NCBI GenBank assembly: GCA_013330975.1
Contig: DUHG01000040.1
Location: forward strand, 1 to 19,311
Source of the DNA: Candidatus Bathyarchaeota archaeon
GTDB taxonomy: Archaea; Thermoproteota; Bathyarchaeia; Bathyarchaeales; Bathycorpusculaceae
Direction of reading: 5' to 3'
Length of the DNA stretch: 19,311 nucleotides
Below, in pieces: positions 7,672 to 15,652 of this stretch. The notes under the pieces were generated by a model. That model was not told the DNA's origin, made no database searches, and worked only from the letters and a program-made list of their open reading frames with translations. The translations under genes and the position numbers were made by a program. The first letter of the stretch is position 1. Each line of letters opens with the position of its first letter.

Positions 7672-8745
7672 CTACCCATCTCTTAAACCCTCAGGGATAT
7701 AAGCGCACGCGGGATCGCTTTCATATATGTCATTTGTGTAAGCATAAGATCTATTTCTACATCCACCGCAGATTTCTCTGTATTCACAGACACCGCATTT
7801 TCCTTTCAATATGCTTCTGTCCGCGAAACTAGCGTAGTATTTAGACTTCTGTATGTCTTTCCACGCTTGTTTCAGGCTCTTTTCTCGGATATTTCCGAGC
7901 ATCATTGGCTCTGAAGGTCGCAAGTCCGTATAGAAACATGGGATAAGGTCGCCGTTCTCAGTTACGCTAATGTATCCTCCGAACGCAAAATACGTGCATT
8001 TCCCATGAAACTTGTGCTCGTACCACTCATCAAAATTGGGAGGGTTTCTCTGTTTGACCACTCGTGCAAAATGAGGGCAATGAACGTGAATTTCAAACTT
8101 GCCTTCGTATTTCAGGGTCAGATCCCAGATATGATTGAGAACCCATTCGTACTGTTCGGGGGAAGGCGTGAGGTCCATCAGTTCTTTTGCTCTACCGCTG
8201 GGAACAAGATGGTTAAACCAGACGAAGTTGGCTTTGTATTTCTCCGCAAGCTCGGCAACATGATCCAGATGATTGTAGTTGATTGTTGTAATTGCTGCCG
8301 CCAATCCATTGAGGATTTTGGCTCCTGACAGTTTCTGTATGGCAGATATGGCTTTCTGATAAGAGCCTTTTCCTCTCAGCTGATCGTTAATATCTTCAGG
8401 TCCGTCTATGCTGACCGAAGTCCAAACTTGGTTCTTGACAAGATTGTCGTAGATCTTCCCGTCAACAAAACAACCGTTGGTGAGGAGACAAACATTTAGA
8501 CCAAGACTTTTGGCATAACCTACTATCTCAAAAATATCTTGTCTTAGAAGAGGTTCGCCACCCTTAATCCCAAACCATCTAACTCCGAATTCTTTTACTT
8601 GGTCGACCAGACGTAGTGCTTCTTCTGTGGTCAGTTCTCTTGGAGCATGTGCCCCTGTTGCGTCAACGTTGCAATACGCACAACGCGCGTTGCAGGCACC
8701 CGTAGCTCTCCAAGAGGTCATGAGGAGTGGTCCTTTTTCTGCCAA
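7672..8745 (-). CDS. SPASM-type radical SAM protein, AhbC/AhbD/NirJ-like
   Basis: A 357-residue radical SAM protein with Cys18, 22 and 25 in the context GACNARCAYC. A KGGEPLL SAM-binding segment and LLTNG and SIDG strands follow. The C-terminus is a SPASM domain: a Cys in GKCTYFAF, one in IPCFY, then CGVCEYREICGGC and a final DPAC. The run CxxCEYRxxCGGCRxRxYAYT...DPxC resembles AhbC/AhbD/NirJ, which act on siroheme-derived tetrapyrroles in archaeal heme and heme d1 synthesis. The same tail also occurs in peptide-modifying SPASM proteins, so heme is only one option; no other heme pathway gene except the HemW-like one is here. The start is TTG, the only usable start after an in-frame stop, with AAAGGG eight bases upstream. 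It heads the minus-strand series and is divergent from the second propeller gene. Confidence 0.8.
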   Translation of the reverse strand: MAEKGPLLMTSWRATGACNARCAYCNVDATGAHAPRELTTEEALRLVDQVKEFGVRWFGIKGGEPLLRQDIFEIVGYAKSLGLNVCLLTNGCFVDGKIYDNLVKNQVWTSVSIDGPEDINDQLRGKGSYQKAISAIQKLSGAKILNGLAAAITTINYNHLDHVAELAEKYKANFVWFNHLVPSGRAKELMDLTPSPEQYEWVLNHIWDLTLKYEGKFEIHVHCPHFARVVKQRNPPNFDEWYEHKFHGKCTYFAFGGYISVTENGDLIPCFYTDLRPSEPMMLGNIREKSLKQAWKDIQKSKYYASFADRSILKGKCGVCEYREICGGCRNRSYAYTNDIYESDPACAYIPEGLRDG

Positions 8746-8969
8746 ACCAAAATCCCTTTCAAACGTTTTTTCGTATTTCTTGGTGCTACCTAAGAATTGT
8801 CCGACCTAAAAAGATTGTGCGATCGATTAGTTTCTACAGTTTTGCAGAAAATCTGCAATGTCCTGGCTTTGAGCGAGGGCTCCATAAACGTTTTCTCCGC
8901 AAGATTTATAGTGGAATGAATTCAAAGTGGAATTTGACAAACTAAAGTGATGTTGTTCGGTTAGCTGAT
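8746..8969. promoter_or_regulatory. Divergent promoter region between the SPASM gene and the second propeller gene
   Basis: A 224-base gap with genes leaving in both directions. On the plus strand GATTTATA at 8903-8910 is a TATA-like box about 60 bases before the GTG start. On the minus strand the complement of 8807-8816 reads AATCTTTTTAG, a weaker TATA-like element. No coding frame or RNA gene is evident. Confidence 0.4.
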
Positions 8970-11507
8970 GTGTTGACTCTCAGGAAAAGAATTGACTGCA
9001 GAAAGGGCTTTTGCCCTTCGGTTACTTTAGCAGCGCTTCTGTTGATCGCGACTTTTGTTGGGATTCACGCTTTTAGGGGAGGCATTGCTGAAGTCACCGA
9101 CACCTCCCCAAACCAAGATATCCTGCTTCAATTTGAGTGGCCACAGTTTATGGGGGAGTCTTCTTTTACTCGTTTTTCTTCGGGACCTGCGCCCAGCACT
9201 CCGGAAATACTTTGGAAAGCGAAAGTCCCTGGCATACAGAGCTACATTTCAGCGTTCGATGGAATGATTTTCGTTACAACCTCAAATTCAGTTGTTGCTC
9301 TCGACCGGGCAACCGGAGGTGTCTTATGGGAGACAGAAGTCCCATTGACATCCACTTGGCCAGTAGCCTACAAAATCGACAATTTCCATATGATTGTTGA
9401 GGGAAGCTGCTTAGATCCACATACGGGAGAAATACTATGGACCAGCTCAGAATTCTCAGCTGATACAGGCATTTTCAACGCAAACGTTTACAGCCCTGAG
9501 GAAAAGATGTTCTATACAAAGGTCGACTCCTATATTAAAGCCTGGAGCTTTGCTGATCCCTCAAAACCGCCTACTTTGGTCTGGACAACCTACATTCCTG
9601 GGGGCGGCAAGACGGGTATCGGAACAACATATGGCGATGGCAAGGTATTTGCGGGCTCCTTCAAGAATCAGCAACTGGCTCTCGATGCCAAAACAGGCAA
9701 GGTTCTGTGGACAACTCTTACAAAGGGACCTATGATTTTCAGTGGTTCCTATGACGCGGACCGATTCTTCCGAGGCGGCACCGACGACAACACTATGTAT
9801 TGCTTCAACGCCACAAACGGCGATACACTCTGGACTTACACCCCCGGCACAGACGGATACTTCACCACCCGCTGCGCGGTGGCGTATGGAATGGTTTTTG
9901 AACTCAACAAAGACGGAAACCTCTACGCATTCAACGTGGAAACTGGAGACTTAGTTTGGAAATACCAAGGACCTGGGACTATGCTCTGGCCTGGGCATCC
10001 CACGATTGCAGATGGGAAAATCTATGCGACGACAGGACAAGCAGCGCAATATGGCGGCGAACTCGGGGTCTCCGAGTTTTCGTGCCTGGATGCCTACACC
10101 GGGCGTGTCTTGTGGAAGCTCCCCATAGAGGCACTGGCTCCAAGAGAATCTGTAGCTGTCGCGTATGGCAATCTCTATCTAATTCCAGGAAATGTGACAA
10201 CTGCAGTCGATGCCATCTCAGGAGGTGAATACACCACACTCGATGAAGTTTGGGCGATAGGTACCCATTCAATTCCCGTTAGTTCTTGGTCAATGTGGCG
10301 AGCTGATTCTGCCCACTCCTCTTCAGCTGCAGAGGGTCCCTCAAATCTAACCTTAGCTTGGAAATTCACAACTGGAGGATCAGTTATCTCTTCGCCAAGT
10401 GTAGCTGATGGAATCGTCTATGTTGGTTCTCAAGACAAGAATCTGTACGCACTTGGGGCTTGGAGCGGGCAGCTCATCTGGAAATTTGCCACACAGAATT
10501 CGATTGAATCTTCCCCCGCAGTGGCCAATGGCAGGGTTTACACAGGAGGAGATGACGGATACGTATATTGCCTAGATGCTTACACAGGAACTCTAATCTG
10601 GAAAACCTTCGTAAACGGTGACTTACCCTACACTTATGGATCTTTGGTGCTAAAATCTTCCCCCGCGGTCTATTCAGGAAAGATCTACCTTGGGTCATTG
10701 GACGGCTTTTTGTACTCGCTCAATGCTGACAGTGGCGATGTAGAGTGGAAATTTGAAACTGAAGGGCCAATTCTTTCTTCTCCAGCTATTGCTGGAGGAT
10801 TTGTTTATTTCTATTCAGAAGAACCAAGCGTGGGTGCTCTCTACGCACTCGATGCCGAGACAGGAAATATGATTTGGAAACAGCTGCTTCCCTACGAACA
10901 CCAATTCACAGGAGGCAACGAGATGATGGGTTCGCCATCAGTCGCTGCAGGAATGGTTTTTGCCTCGTCCACTTTGAGGACATATTTTGGCATAAATGCA
11001 ACAACAGGTAAAATTTTGTGGACATTTACTGATCCAGATGCAATGGAGTTCATTGTTTCTTCTCCAATCTACGTCAATGGGGAACTTTTCATAATTGACA
11101 AATTCAGCATCGCATGTCTGAACGCTACCAATGGAAATACCCTTTGGAGCTACTTCACTGGGGACGAGCTGTATGTTTCCCCCTCTTATGCCGATGGCAA
11201 AATATATATCGTCACCAGCCAGCGGCACCTGTACATTCTTGACGCCACTAATAATGGGACAAAGATTGCTAGTGCTACTACACCTTCCAGCAGCTGGTCT
11301 TCACCAACCATAAGCAATGGACGGTTGTACGTGGGAAATCACGATTGGAATATCTATTGCTACACCGACCATATCACCAGTGAGTTGATGCCTCCCCCAG
11401 ATACCGGGCAAGATCCTTCAGTCTACATTTACATCCTGATTATCGCAATACTTGCTTCGCTAGCCCTTTTAGTAGGGTACCTAGTTAAGAGAGGTTTTAA
11501 GAGATAG
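8970..11507 (+). CDS. Membrane-anchored double PQQ-like beta-propeller surface protein
   Basis: 845 residues. A basic N-terminus and hydrophobic segment (about 17-35) form a signal or anchor. A first, divergent propeller follows EWPQF (about 56-60) and runs to about 435. A second, regular propeller starts at SSWSMWRADS (about 439) and runs to about 808. A C-terminal helix (about 818-838) and a KRGFKR tail anchor it. Each propeller shows about eight blade units (YALDAxTGxxxW...SSPAVxxGxVYVGS). The second starts like the 16-blade protein at 5275-7539 (W-x-M-x-R-x-D, then WKFTTGG), so the two are related. I count six N-x-S/T sequons. Inferred role: extracellular binding or scaffold protein; an enzyme is possible but no active site is evident. 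The start is GTG at 8970, with TTG at 8973 as an alternative; an overlapping ATG two bases earlier is out of frame. The gene converges on the methyltransferase gene with a 27-base gap. Confidence 0.85.
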   Translation: MLTLRKRIDCRKGFCPSVTLAALLLIATFVGIHAFRGGIAEVTDTSPNQDILLQFEWPQFMGESSFTRFSSGPAPSTPEILWKAKVPGIQSYISAFDGMIFVTTSNSVVALDRATGGVLWETEVPLTSTWPVAYKIDNFHMIVEGSCLDPHTGEILWTSSEFSADTGIFNANVYSPEEKMFYTKVDSYIKAWSFADPSKPPTLVWTTYIPGGGKTGIGTTYGDGKVFAGSFKNQQLALDAKTGKVLWTTLTKGPMIFSGSYDADRFFRGGTDDNTMYCFNATNGDTLWTYTPGTDGYFTTRCAVAYGMVFELNKDGNLYAFNVETGDLVWKYQGPGTMLWPGHPTIADGKIYATTGQAAQYGGELGVSEFSCLDAYTGRVLWKLPIEALAPRESVAVAYGNLYLIPGNVTTAVDAISGGEYTTLDEVWAIGTHSIPVSSWSMWRADSAHSSSAAEGPSNLTLAWKFTTGGSVISSPSVADGIVYVGSQDKNLYALGAWSGQLIWKFATQNSIESSPAVANGRVYTGGDDGYVYCLDAYTGTLIWKTFVNGDLPYTYGSLVLKSSPAVYSGKIYLGSLDGFLYSLNADSGDVEWKFETEGPILSSPAIAGGFVYFYSEEPSVGALYALDAETGNMIWKQLLPYEHQFTGGNEMMGSPSVAAGMVFASSTLRTYFGINATTGKILWTFTDPDAMEFIVSSPIYVNGELFIIDKFSIACLNATNGNTLWSYFTGDELYVSPSYADGKIYIVTSQRHLYILDATNNGTKIASATTPSSSWSSPTISNGRLYVGNHDWNIYCYTDHITSELMPPPDTGQDPSVYIYILIIAILASLALLVGYLVKRGFKR

Positions 11508-11534
11508 GTCCACTATTCCTCTAATCGAAGTATG

Positions 11535-12263
11535 CTAATTCTTGACGGAAAATGATTTCCGCAGCAATACAATAATGGTGGGTGTTTGGGCAGAACCAGT
11601 GGCTTCAAGCCTTTTAACCTCGCAAACAACGAACATAGTTCCAAGAATCTCTTTTAGACGCTCAACCGTGAAGAAATATCTGTGAGAGTCGTAGTTCAAA
11701 CCTCCTTCACCTTCTGGGGTCTCCACAATCAAGAATCCATCAGATTTTAGAACCCTCTTGGCTTCTTCTATAAACTTCTGTGGGTTCCACATATGTTCCA
11801 AAACTTCTGATGCCAAAATCAGGTCAAAAACGTCCGCGGCAAAAGACAACTGTTCTGCATCGCCCGCAACAACTGAGAAAACCCCGCATGCTCGGGCGAG
11901 GCCTGCCACTCCAGGCAGTTCAATGCTTACCACTTCATTTCCCATCTTCACTATCGGTTTACTTATGACTCCGTCTCCGCATCCGATGTCTAGAACGTTC
12001 AATCGGTTTCCTATAGTATTTATCAATTCTGAAAAAATCTGAATTCTCGCAGAATTCAGTGAGCTTGCGTCTATCTTGTCTGCATTCTTCTTCATCATGG
12101 AAATATGCACCTTTGCATCGTACTTCTGCCATTCAACCCAATCGCGCTTGCTTTGTTTCCTTTTCCCAAAACGAGATTCCCTTACGACAAGCCATTTTAC
12201 CTGCTTGGGGTGAGTAAAAAGATAGAAGAGCCCCTGAACCCTCTTTTTGATGGAATTCTTCAT
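11535..12263 (-). CDS. Class I SAM-dependent methyltransferase
   Basis: A Rossmann-fold methyltransferase of the Methyltransf_11/23 type, 242 residues from the ATG at 12263. It has motif I VLDIGCGDG (about residues 90-98), an acidic residue after strand 2 (VVSIELPG), VVAGDAEQLSF, and LILASEVLEHMWNP for the motif IV region. EAKRVLKSDGFLIVETPEGEG follows. About 85 residues precede motif I and are basic, possibly for binding a membrane or an acidic substrate. A TTG one codon upstream (12266) is an alternative start. The ATG lies six bases after the stop of the B12 radical SAM gene, and GTGAG just before it overlaps that gene's end, so the two are almost certainly co-transcribed and translationally coupled. 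Relatives methylate lipids, quinones, sugars and small molecules; the substrate is not readable here. Confidence 0.85.
   Translation of the reverse strand: MKNSIKKRVQGLFYLFTHPKQVKWLVVRESRFGKRKQSKRDWVEWQKYDAKVHISMMKKNADKIDASSLNSARIQIFSELINTIGNRLNVLDIGCGDGVISKPIVKMGNEVVSIELPGVAGLARACGVFSVVAGDAEQLSFAADVFDLILASEVLEHMWNPQKFIEEAKRVLKSDGFLIVETPEGEGGLNYDSHRYFFTVERLKEILGTMFVVCEVKRLEATGSAQTPTIIVLLRKSFSVKN
11546..11561. terminator. Small hairpin at the junction of two convergent genes
   Basis: CGGAAA, a four-base loop ATGA, then TTTCCG: a perfect six-base-pair stem inside the last codons of the methyltransferase gene and 39 bases past the propeller stop codon. It could act as a 3'-end structure for either transcript, but no T-run follows. 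Confidence 0.25.
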
Positions 12264-12269
12264 CAAGTC

Positions 12270-13724
12270 TCACTGCGTCTCTTCGTTTGAACGACTATGT
12301 CCACCCTGGCTCTTCCGTATTCTCCTAAGACTACTTCCAAATAGCTTTGGCAGCTTGGTCCGCCACAAGAGATGGTTTAATGCCATCCGCGACATTGTTT
12401 CGCTGTAGAAATTCTTTCGAAGTCGTTTGCGTAAGTAGTACTTTGGAGAGAAAAATTCATCATAGAAAGCTGTCTTCTTTTGCTCTATCATCTCAAGAGG
12501 AAGCAGCGGGTTCTTAAAGACCTGTGTTTGCTCGTGGTATAGATTCCAATCGGAGGTCATTTCCCATCCCAACTCTTTTACCATGTCATACATCTCTGTG
12601 CCCGGATAGGGCACCGCCTCGCACATGTACAAGTAATCTGGCTCAGTTCTTCTTACGAAATCCAAAGTCTCTTCAAGCATTTCGGGGGTTTCACCCGGGA
12701 AACCTACCACGACGCTTATGGCTACTAGTATTCCAGCGTCCTTCGCTAACTTGATTGCTTTGGCATTCTGTTCAACTGTTGTTCCTTTTCTCATTGCATT
12801 TAGCATTTTTTGTGATCCTGATTCCACTCCGAAGTGGATCAGGAGGCAGTTGGCTCGCCGCAAAGTAGCAAGGAGTCTTCCAGATATTCTATCGACTCTT
12901 GTTCGGCAGTCCCAAGGAAGATCGAACTTTCTCTTCCTCAGTTCTTCACAAATGGCTACGGCTCTGTTCGTGTCAAATGTGAAGGTGTCATCGTAGAAAG
13001 CGAAAGCTTCTGCTCCATATGTGTCTCTAAGCCATTCGAGTTCATCTACAACCTTGCTTGGATTTCTTGCCCTAAACTTGCTTCCACACATGCTTGAAGC
13101 AAGACAAAAGGCACATCCGTAGGGGCATCCTCGGCTAGTAATTATGGGAAGGTATATTTTTCCAGATATTTTGTAGTTACCTATTTGGAAATGTCTATGT
13201 GCTGGATGGGGGAGTGAATCGATATCTTGAATGAAGGGTCTAGCAGGATTGCGATATATCTTGTTGTTTTTCCTGAAGGTTATTCCTGCTACCTCACCAA
13301 TCTTTCTAATCTTCGAGTGAGAAATGAGGTCAGCAATTTCGAGAACTGTCTGCTCGCCTTCGCTTCTTACGACTATGTCTAATTCACGGTTGTTTCTAGC
13401 TGTTTCTTCGTCCATGACAGTGACATGCGGTCCTCCCATCAAGGTCACACAATTGGGTAATGCTCGCTTTGCTGTTTTAACAACTTCAAGAGCAGGTAAG
13501 TAAGTTAGCGTGGCGCTTGTGACTCCTACGATATCTGGTCTAGTTTTCGTGAATTCCTCTTCCAACTCTTCTTCTGTTTTGCCTAACTGGCAGTCAATGA
13601 CCTCAACATCGTAGTCATTTTCTTCCAGTACAGCTGCCAGGTAGCCGATGCCAAGCGGAATGAAGATTGCGCGGGGCGCTCCGCTAGGATATGGAGGATT
13701 TACAAGCGTCACGCGAGCTTTCAT
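12270..13724 (-). CDS. B12-binding-domain radical SAM protein (paralogue 2)
   Basis: 484 residues, a close relative of the protein at 3723-5168 over its full length. The N-terminal B12-binding-type domain has LVNPPYPSG, PLGIGYLAAVLE and MGGPHVTVMDEETA. The radical SAM core has Cys200, 204 and 207 in TSRGCPYGCAFC. The tail VPYPGTEM ... FYDEFFSPKYYLRKRL ... MALNHLLWRTK matches the paralogue. A final stretch of about 20 basic and polar residues is extra. A GAGGA ribosome binding site (complement of 13731-13735) lies about seven bases before the ATG. The methyltransferase gene follows in the same operon, so the pair may make two successive methyl transfers or one C-modification plus one O/N/S-methylation on the same molecule (inference). 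The gene faces away from the amidohydrolase gene. Confidence 0.87.
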   Translation of the reverse strand: MKARVTLVNPPYPSGAPRAIFIPLGIGYLAAVLEENDYDVEVIDCQLGKTEEELEEEFTKTRPDIVGVTSATLTYLPALEVVKTAKRALPNCVTLMGGPHVTVMDEETARNNRELDIVVRSEGEQTVLEIADLISHSKIRKIGEVAGITFRKNNKIYRNPARPFIQDIDSLPHPAHRHFQIGNYKISGKIYLPIITSRGCPYGCAFCLASSMCGSKFRARNPSKVVDELEWLRDTYGAEAFAFYDDTFTFDTNRAVAICEELRKRKFDLPWDCRTRVDRISGRLLATLRRANCLLIHFGVESGSQKMLNAMRKGTTVEQNAKAIKLAKDAGILVAISVVVGFPGETPEMLEETLDFVRRTEPDYLYMCEAVPYPGTEMYDMVKELGWEMTSDWNLYHEQTQVFKNPLLPLEMIEQKKTAFYDEFFSPKYYLRKRLRKNFYSETMSRMALNHLLWRTKLPKLFGSSLRRIRKSQGGHSRSNEETQ

Positions 13725-13841
13725 TCACAGTCCTCAAATTTGATGCTTGAAAGACGGTTTCGCGAGCTATTATGTGTTTTGCAGTTATGAAAAATGCCTG
13801 TAACTTGTTGAAGTTTGGCCTGTCATTTCCAGAATGCAAGG

Positions 13842-13853
13842 TTTTTTATTTAA
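13842..13853 (+). promoter_or_regulatory. TATA-like box before the amidohydrolase gene
   Basis: TTTTTTATTTAA ends 42 bases before the ATG at 13896; the expected start site near 13873-13876 leaves a leader of about 20 bases. In the same divergent gap the minus strand carries a weaker candidate, ACATAATA (complement of about 13768-13775), for the radical SAM/methyltransferase operon. Confidence 0.4.
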
Positions 13854-13895
13854 TCGATCTCAATACCGAATCGTTACGCAGAAAAACTCAAGGGC

Positions 13896-15515
13896 ATGTT
13901 GACATTGTTAGCAGACAGAGTTTTCATATCTGGCAAAATTCTTACAATGAACAATTCTCAACCCGTTGCTGAAGCTGTCGCTACTAGACAAGATAAGATC
14001 ATCGGGGTTGGTACCAACCGCGAAATTCTACAACTCATTGGGGAAAAAACGAGAATAGTGAATTTGGATGGAAAGACAATGGTTCCAGGTTTCATAGACA
14101 GTCACATCCATGTTCTCGACTTCGGCAAAACTATGGCTTGGCTTAATCTAACAAGGGTTAACTCCATTTCCGAATTGCAGCAAATCCTCACGGAGCATTC
14201 TGAGAAATTGCCCAAAGGTGATTGGATACTAGGCAGAGGTTGGAACGAAATCCGGTTTGTAGAGAAGCGATTTCCTACCGCTTCAGATTTAGACTCTTGC
14301 TCGCCTAACAATCCGGTCGTCTTCTATCATGAAAATTCCTTGATATGCGCTGTTAACAACGTAGCCCTAAGACAAGCTTGCATAACAAAGAGCACCGAGC
14401 CTACCGCGGATGGTGTGATAGACAAAGACGAAAAAACAGGTGCCCCCACAGGTATCTTGCGAGGTTCTGCTACTGATTTAGTGTGGAGAGAAGTTCCCCC
14501 TCCAAGCGATGAAGAACTAAAGAGATTGACTGCTTTGGCTTTAGCCAAAATCGTGGAAGCCGGAATAACTAGTGTTCACTGGATCGTTCTTTCTGCCAAT
14601 GAGATATCTATAGCTAAGAAACTTGATTTTGAAAGAAGACTTCCTGTTCGAGTTTTTTTGATTGTCCCAGCCGCATTATTGGACAAGACTGTTGATTTGA
14701 AATTGTGTTGCGACTCAATGTTGCGTCTAGGCGGCGGACTACTAATCACTGATGGATACTTGGCGTCGAAAACCGCCGCACTTTCACAACCATACCAACA
14801 TGGATCAAGTCGAGGCAAATTAGTCTGTTCCCAAAGGGAACTCATGTCTTCTGTCAAGAAGATTTTAGATTCGGGTTTGCAGCTTGTCGTTCAAGCAATG
14901 GGCGACAAGGCTATTGAAATCTCTTTAAACACAATACAAAATTCTTTGAAAGCCTTCTGCTCCAAAAATCCTCGCTACCGACTTGAGCAGGCTGCAGTAT
15001 TGAACCCGATACTAATTGAACGAATGAAGAGACAGGACTTAATTTTGTCTATTCAGCCTTGTGTCATAGCTTCCGAGTTTGTAGTTTGGAAGGCAAAGGA
15101 GAATCTAGGACCCAAGAGGGTCCGATGGCTCTATCCACTGCAGACATTGTTGGATGCAGGGTTGAATATTGCTGCTGGATCCGATAGTCCTATGGAACCT
15201 TTGAATCCTCTCGTTGGTATTCAAACAGTCGTTGCAGGGGATTTTCGTCTTGAAGAGCAGATCTCCGTCAACGAGGCTTTGCGCATGTACACAATTGGAG
15301 CAGCTTTTGCTTCACAAGAAGAACACTTGAAAGGGTCCATCGAGGAGGGCAAACTTGCGGATCTAACGGTTCTCTCTGCTGACCCTCTCTCAGTGCACCC
15401 CAAAAATATTGCTCAAATTGCGGTAGAGATGACTATTGTTGGAGGAAAACTTGTTTTCAGTAGAACATCAACAACTTCTGAGACAGTTAGCAAAAACTCA
15501 CTTGAAACTGACTAG
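13896..15515 (+). CDS. YtcJ-type amidohydrolase (Amidohydro_3) with altered metal site
   Basis: A 539-residue member of the amidohydrolase superfamily, YtcJ/NfdA-like branch. It has the N-terminal beta-sandwich strand (GKILTMN), the metal-binding GFIDSHIH (His70, His72), an LLITDGYLASKTAAL segment, GSDSPMEPLNPLVGI (Asp430), and the C-terminal GSIEEGKLADLTVL. Family members hydrolyse amide-type C-N bonds with one or two metal ions. Several expected residues are changed: Leu282 where I expect the metal-bridging Lys (family V-K-L-F-A-D-G), Gln333 in QAMGD where HAIGD is usual, Gln365 in RLEQA where RIEHA is usual, and Leu149 where the family has a His. His70, His72 and Asp430 remain. The protein may be inactive, mononuclear or altered in chemistry. 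The frame is intact over the full family length, so it is not a decayed gene. The ATG follows AAGGG closely; TTG codons three and nine bases later are alternatives. Confidence 0.85.
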   Translation: MLTLLADRVFISGKILTMNNSQPVAEAVATRQDKIIGVGTNREILQLIGEKTRIVNLDGKTMVPGFIDSHIHVLDFGKTMAWLNLTRVNSISELQQILTEHSEKLPKGDWILGRGWNEIRFVEKRFPTASDLDSCSPNNPVVFYHENSLICAVNNVALRQACITKSTEPTADGVIDKDEKTGAPTGILRGSATDLVWREVPPPSDEELKRLTALALAKIVEAGITSVHWIVLSANEISIAKKLDFERRLPVRVFLIVPAALLDKTVDLKLCCDSMLRLGGGLLITDGYLASKTAALSQPYQHGSSRGKLVCSQRELMSSVKKILDSGLQLVVQAMGDKAIEISLNTIQNSLKAFCSKNPRYRLEQAAVLNPILIERMKRQDLILSIQPCVIASEFVVWKAKENLGPKRVRWLYPLQTLLDAGLNIAAGSDSPMEPLNPLVGIQTVVAGDFRLEEQISVNEALRMYTIGAAFASQEEHLKGSIEEGKLADLTVLSADPLSVHPKNIAQIAVEMTIVGGKLVFSRTSTTSETVSKNSLETD

Positions 15516-15610
15516 AATCGGGTCTTGACTCCCTCAAATACAGTTTGCCAATAAATGACTCCAACCAAAGCACGCTAGAATACCGGCTAACCCCTCAAAC
15601 CACAATCGAT

Positions 15611-15628
15611 ATAAACGATCTTTTTAAG
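15611..15628 (+). promoter_or_regulatory. TATA-like sequences before the cbiB-like gene
   Basis: Two overlapping candidates, ATATAAAC near 15609-15616 and CTTTTTAAG at 15620-15628. The second is centred about 29 bases before the GTG start, so the transcript could be leaderless. This agrees with the lack of a good ribosome binding site. Confidence 0.4.
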
Positions 15629-15652
15629 TACACAAAACAGACGTAAACGCTG

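Noticed and set aside
7672..8745. Naming the SPASM gene ahbD, ahbC or nirJ
   Set aside because: The Cys-rich tail matches this group, but the same tail occurs in other SPASM families and no heme pathway operon surrounds it.
15516..15652. Cobalamin riboswitch before the cbiB-like gene
   Set aside because: The gap is short, the promoter-like elements lie close to the start codon, and no B12-box-like conserved core is visible.
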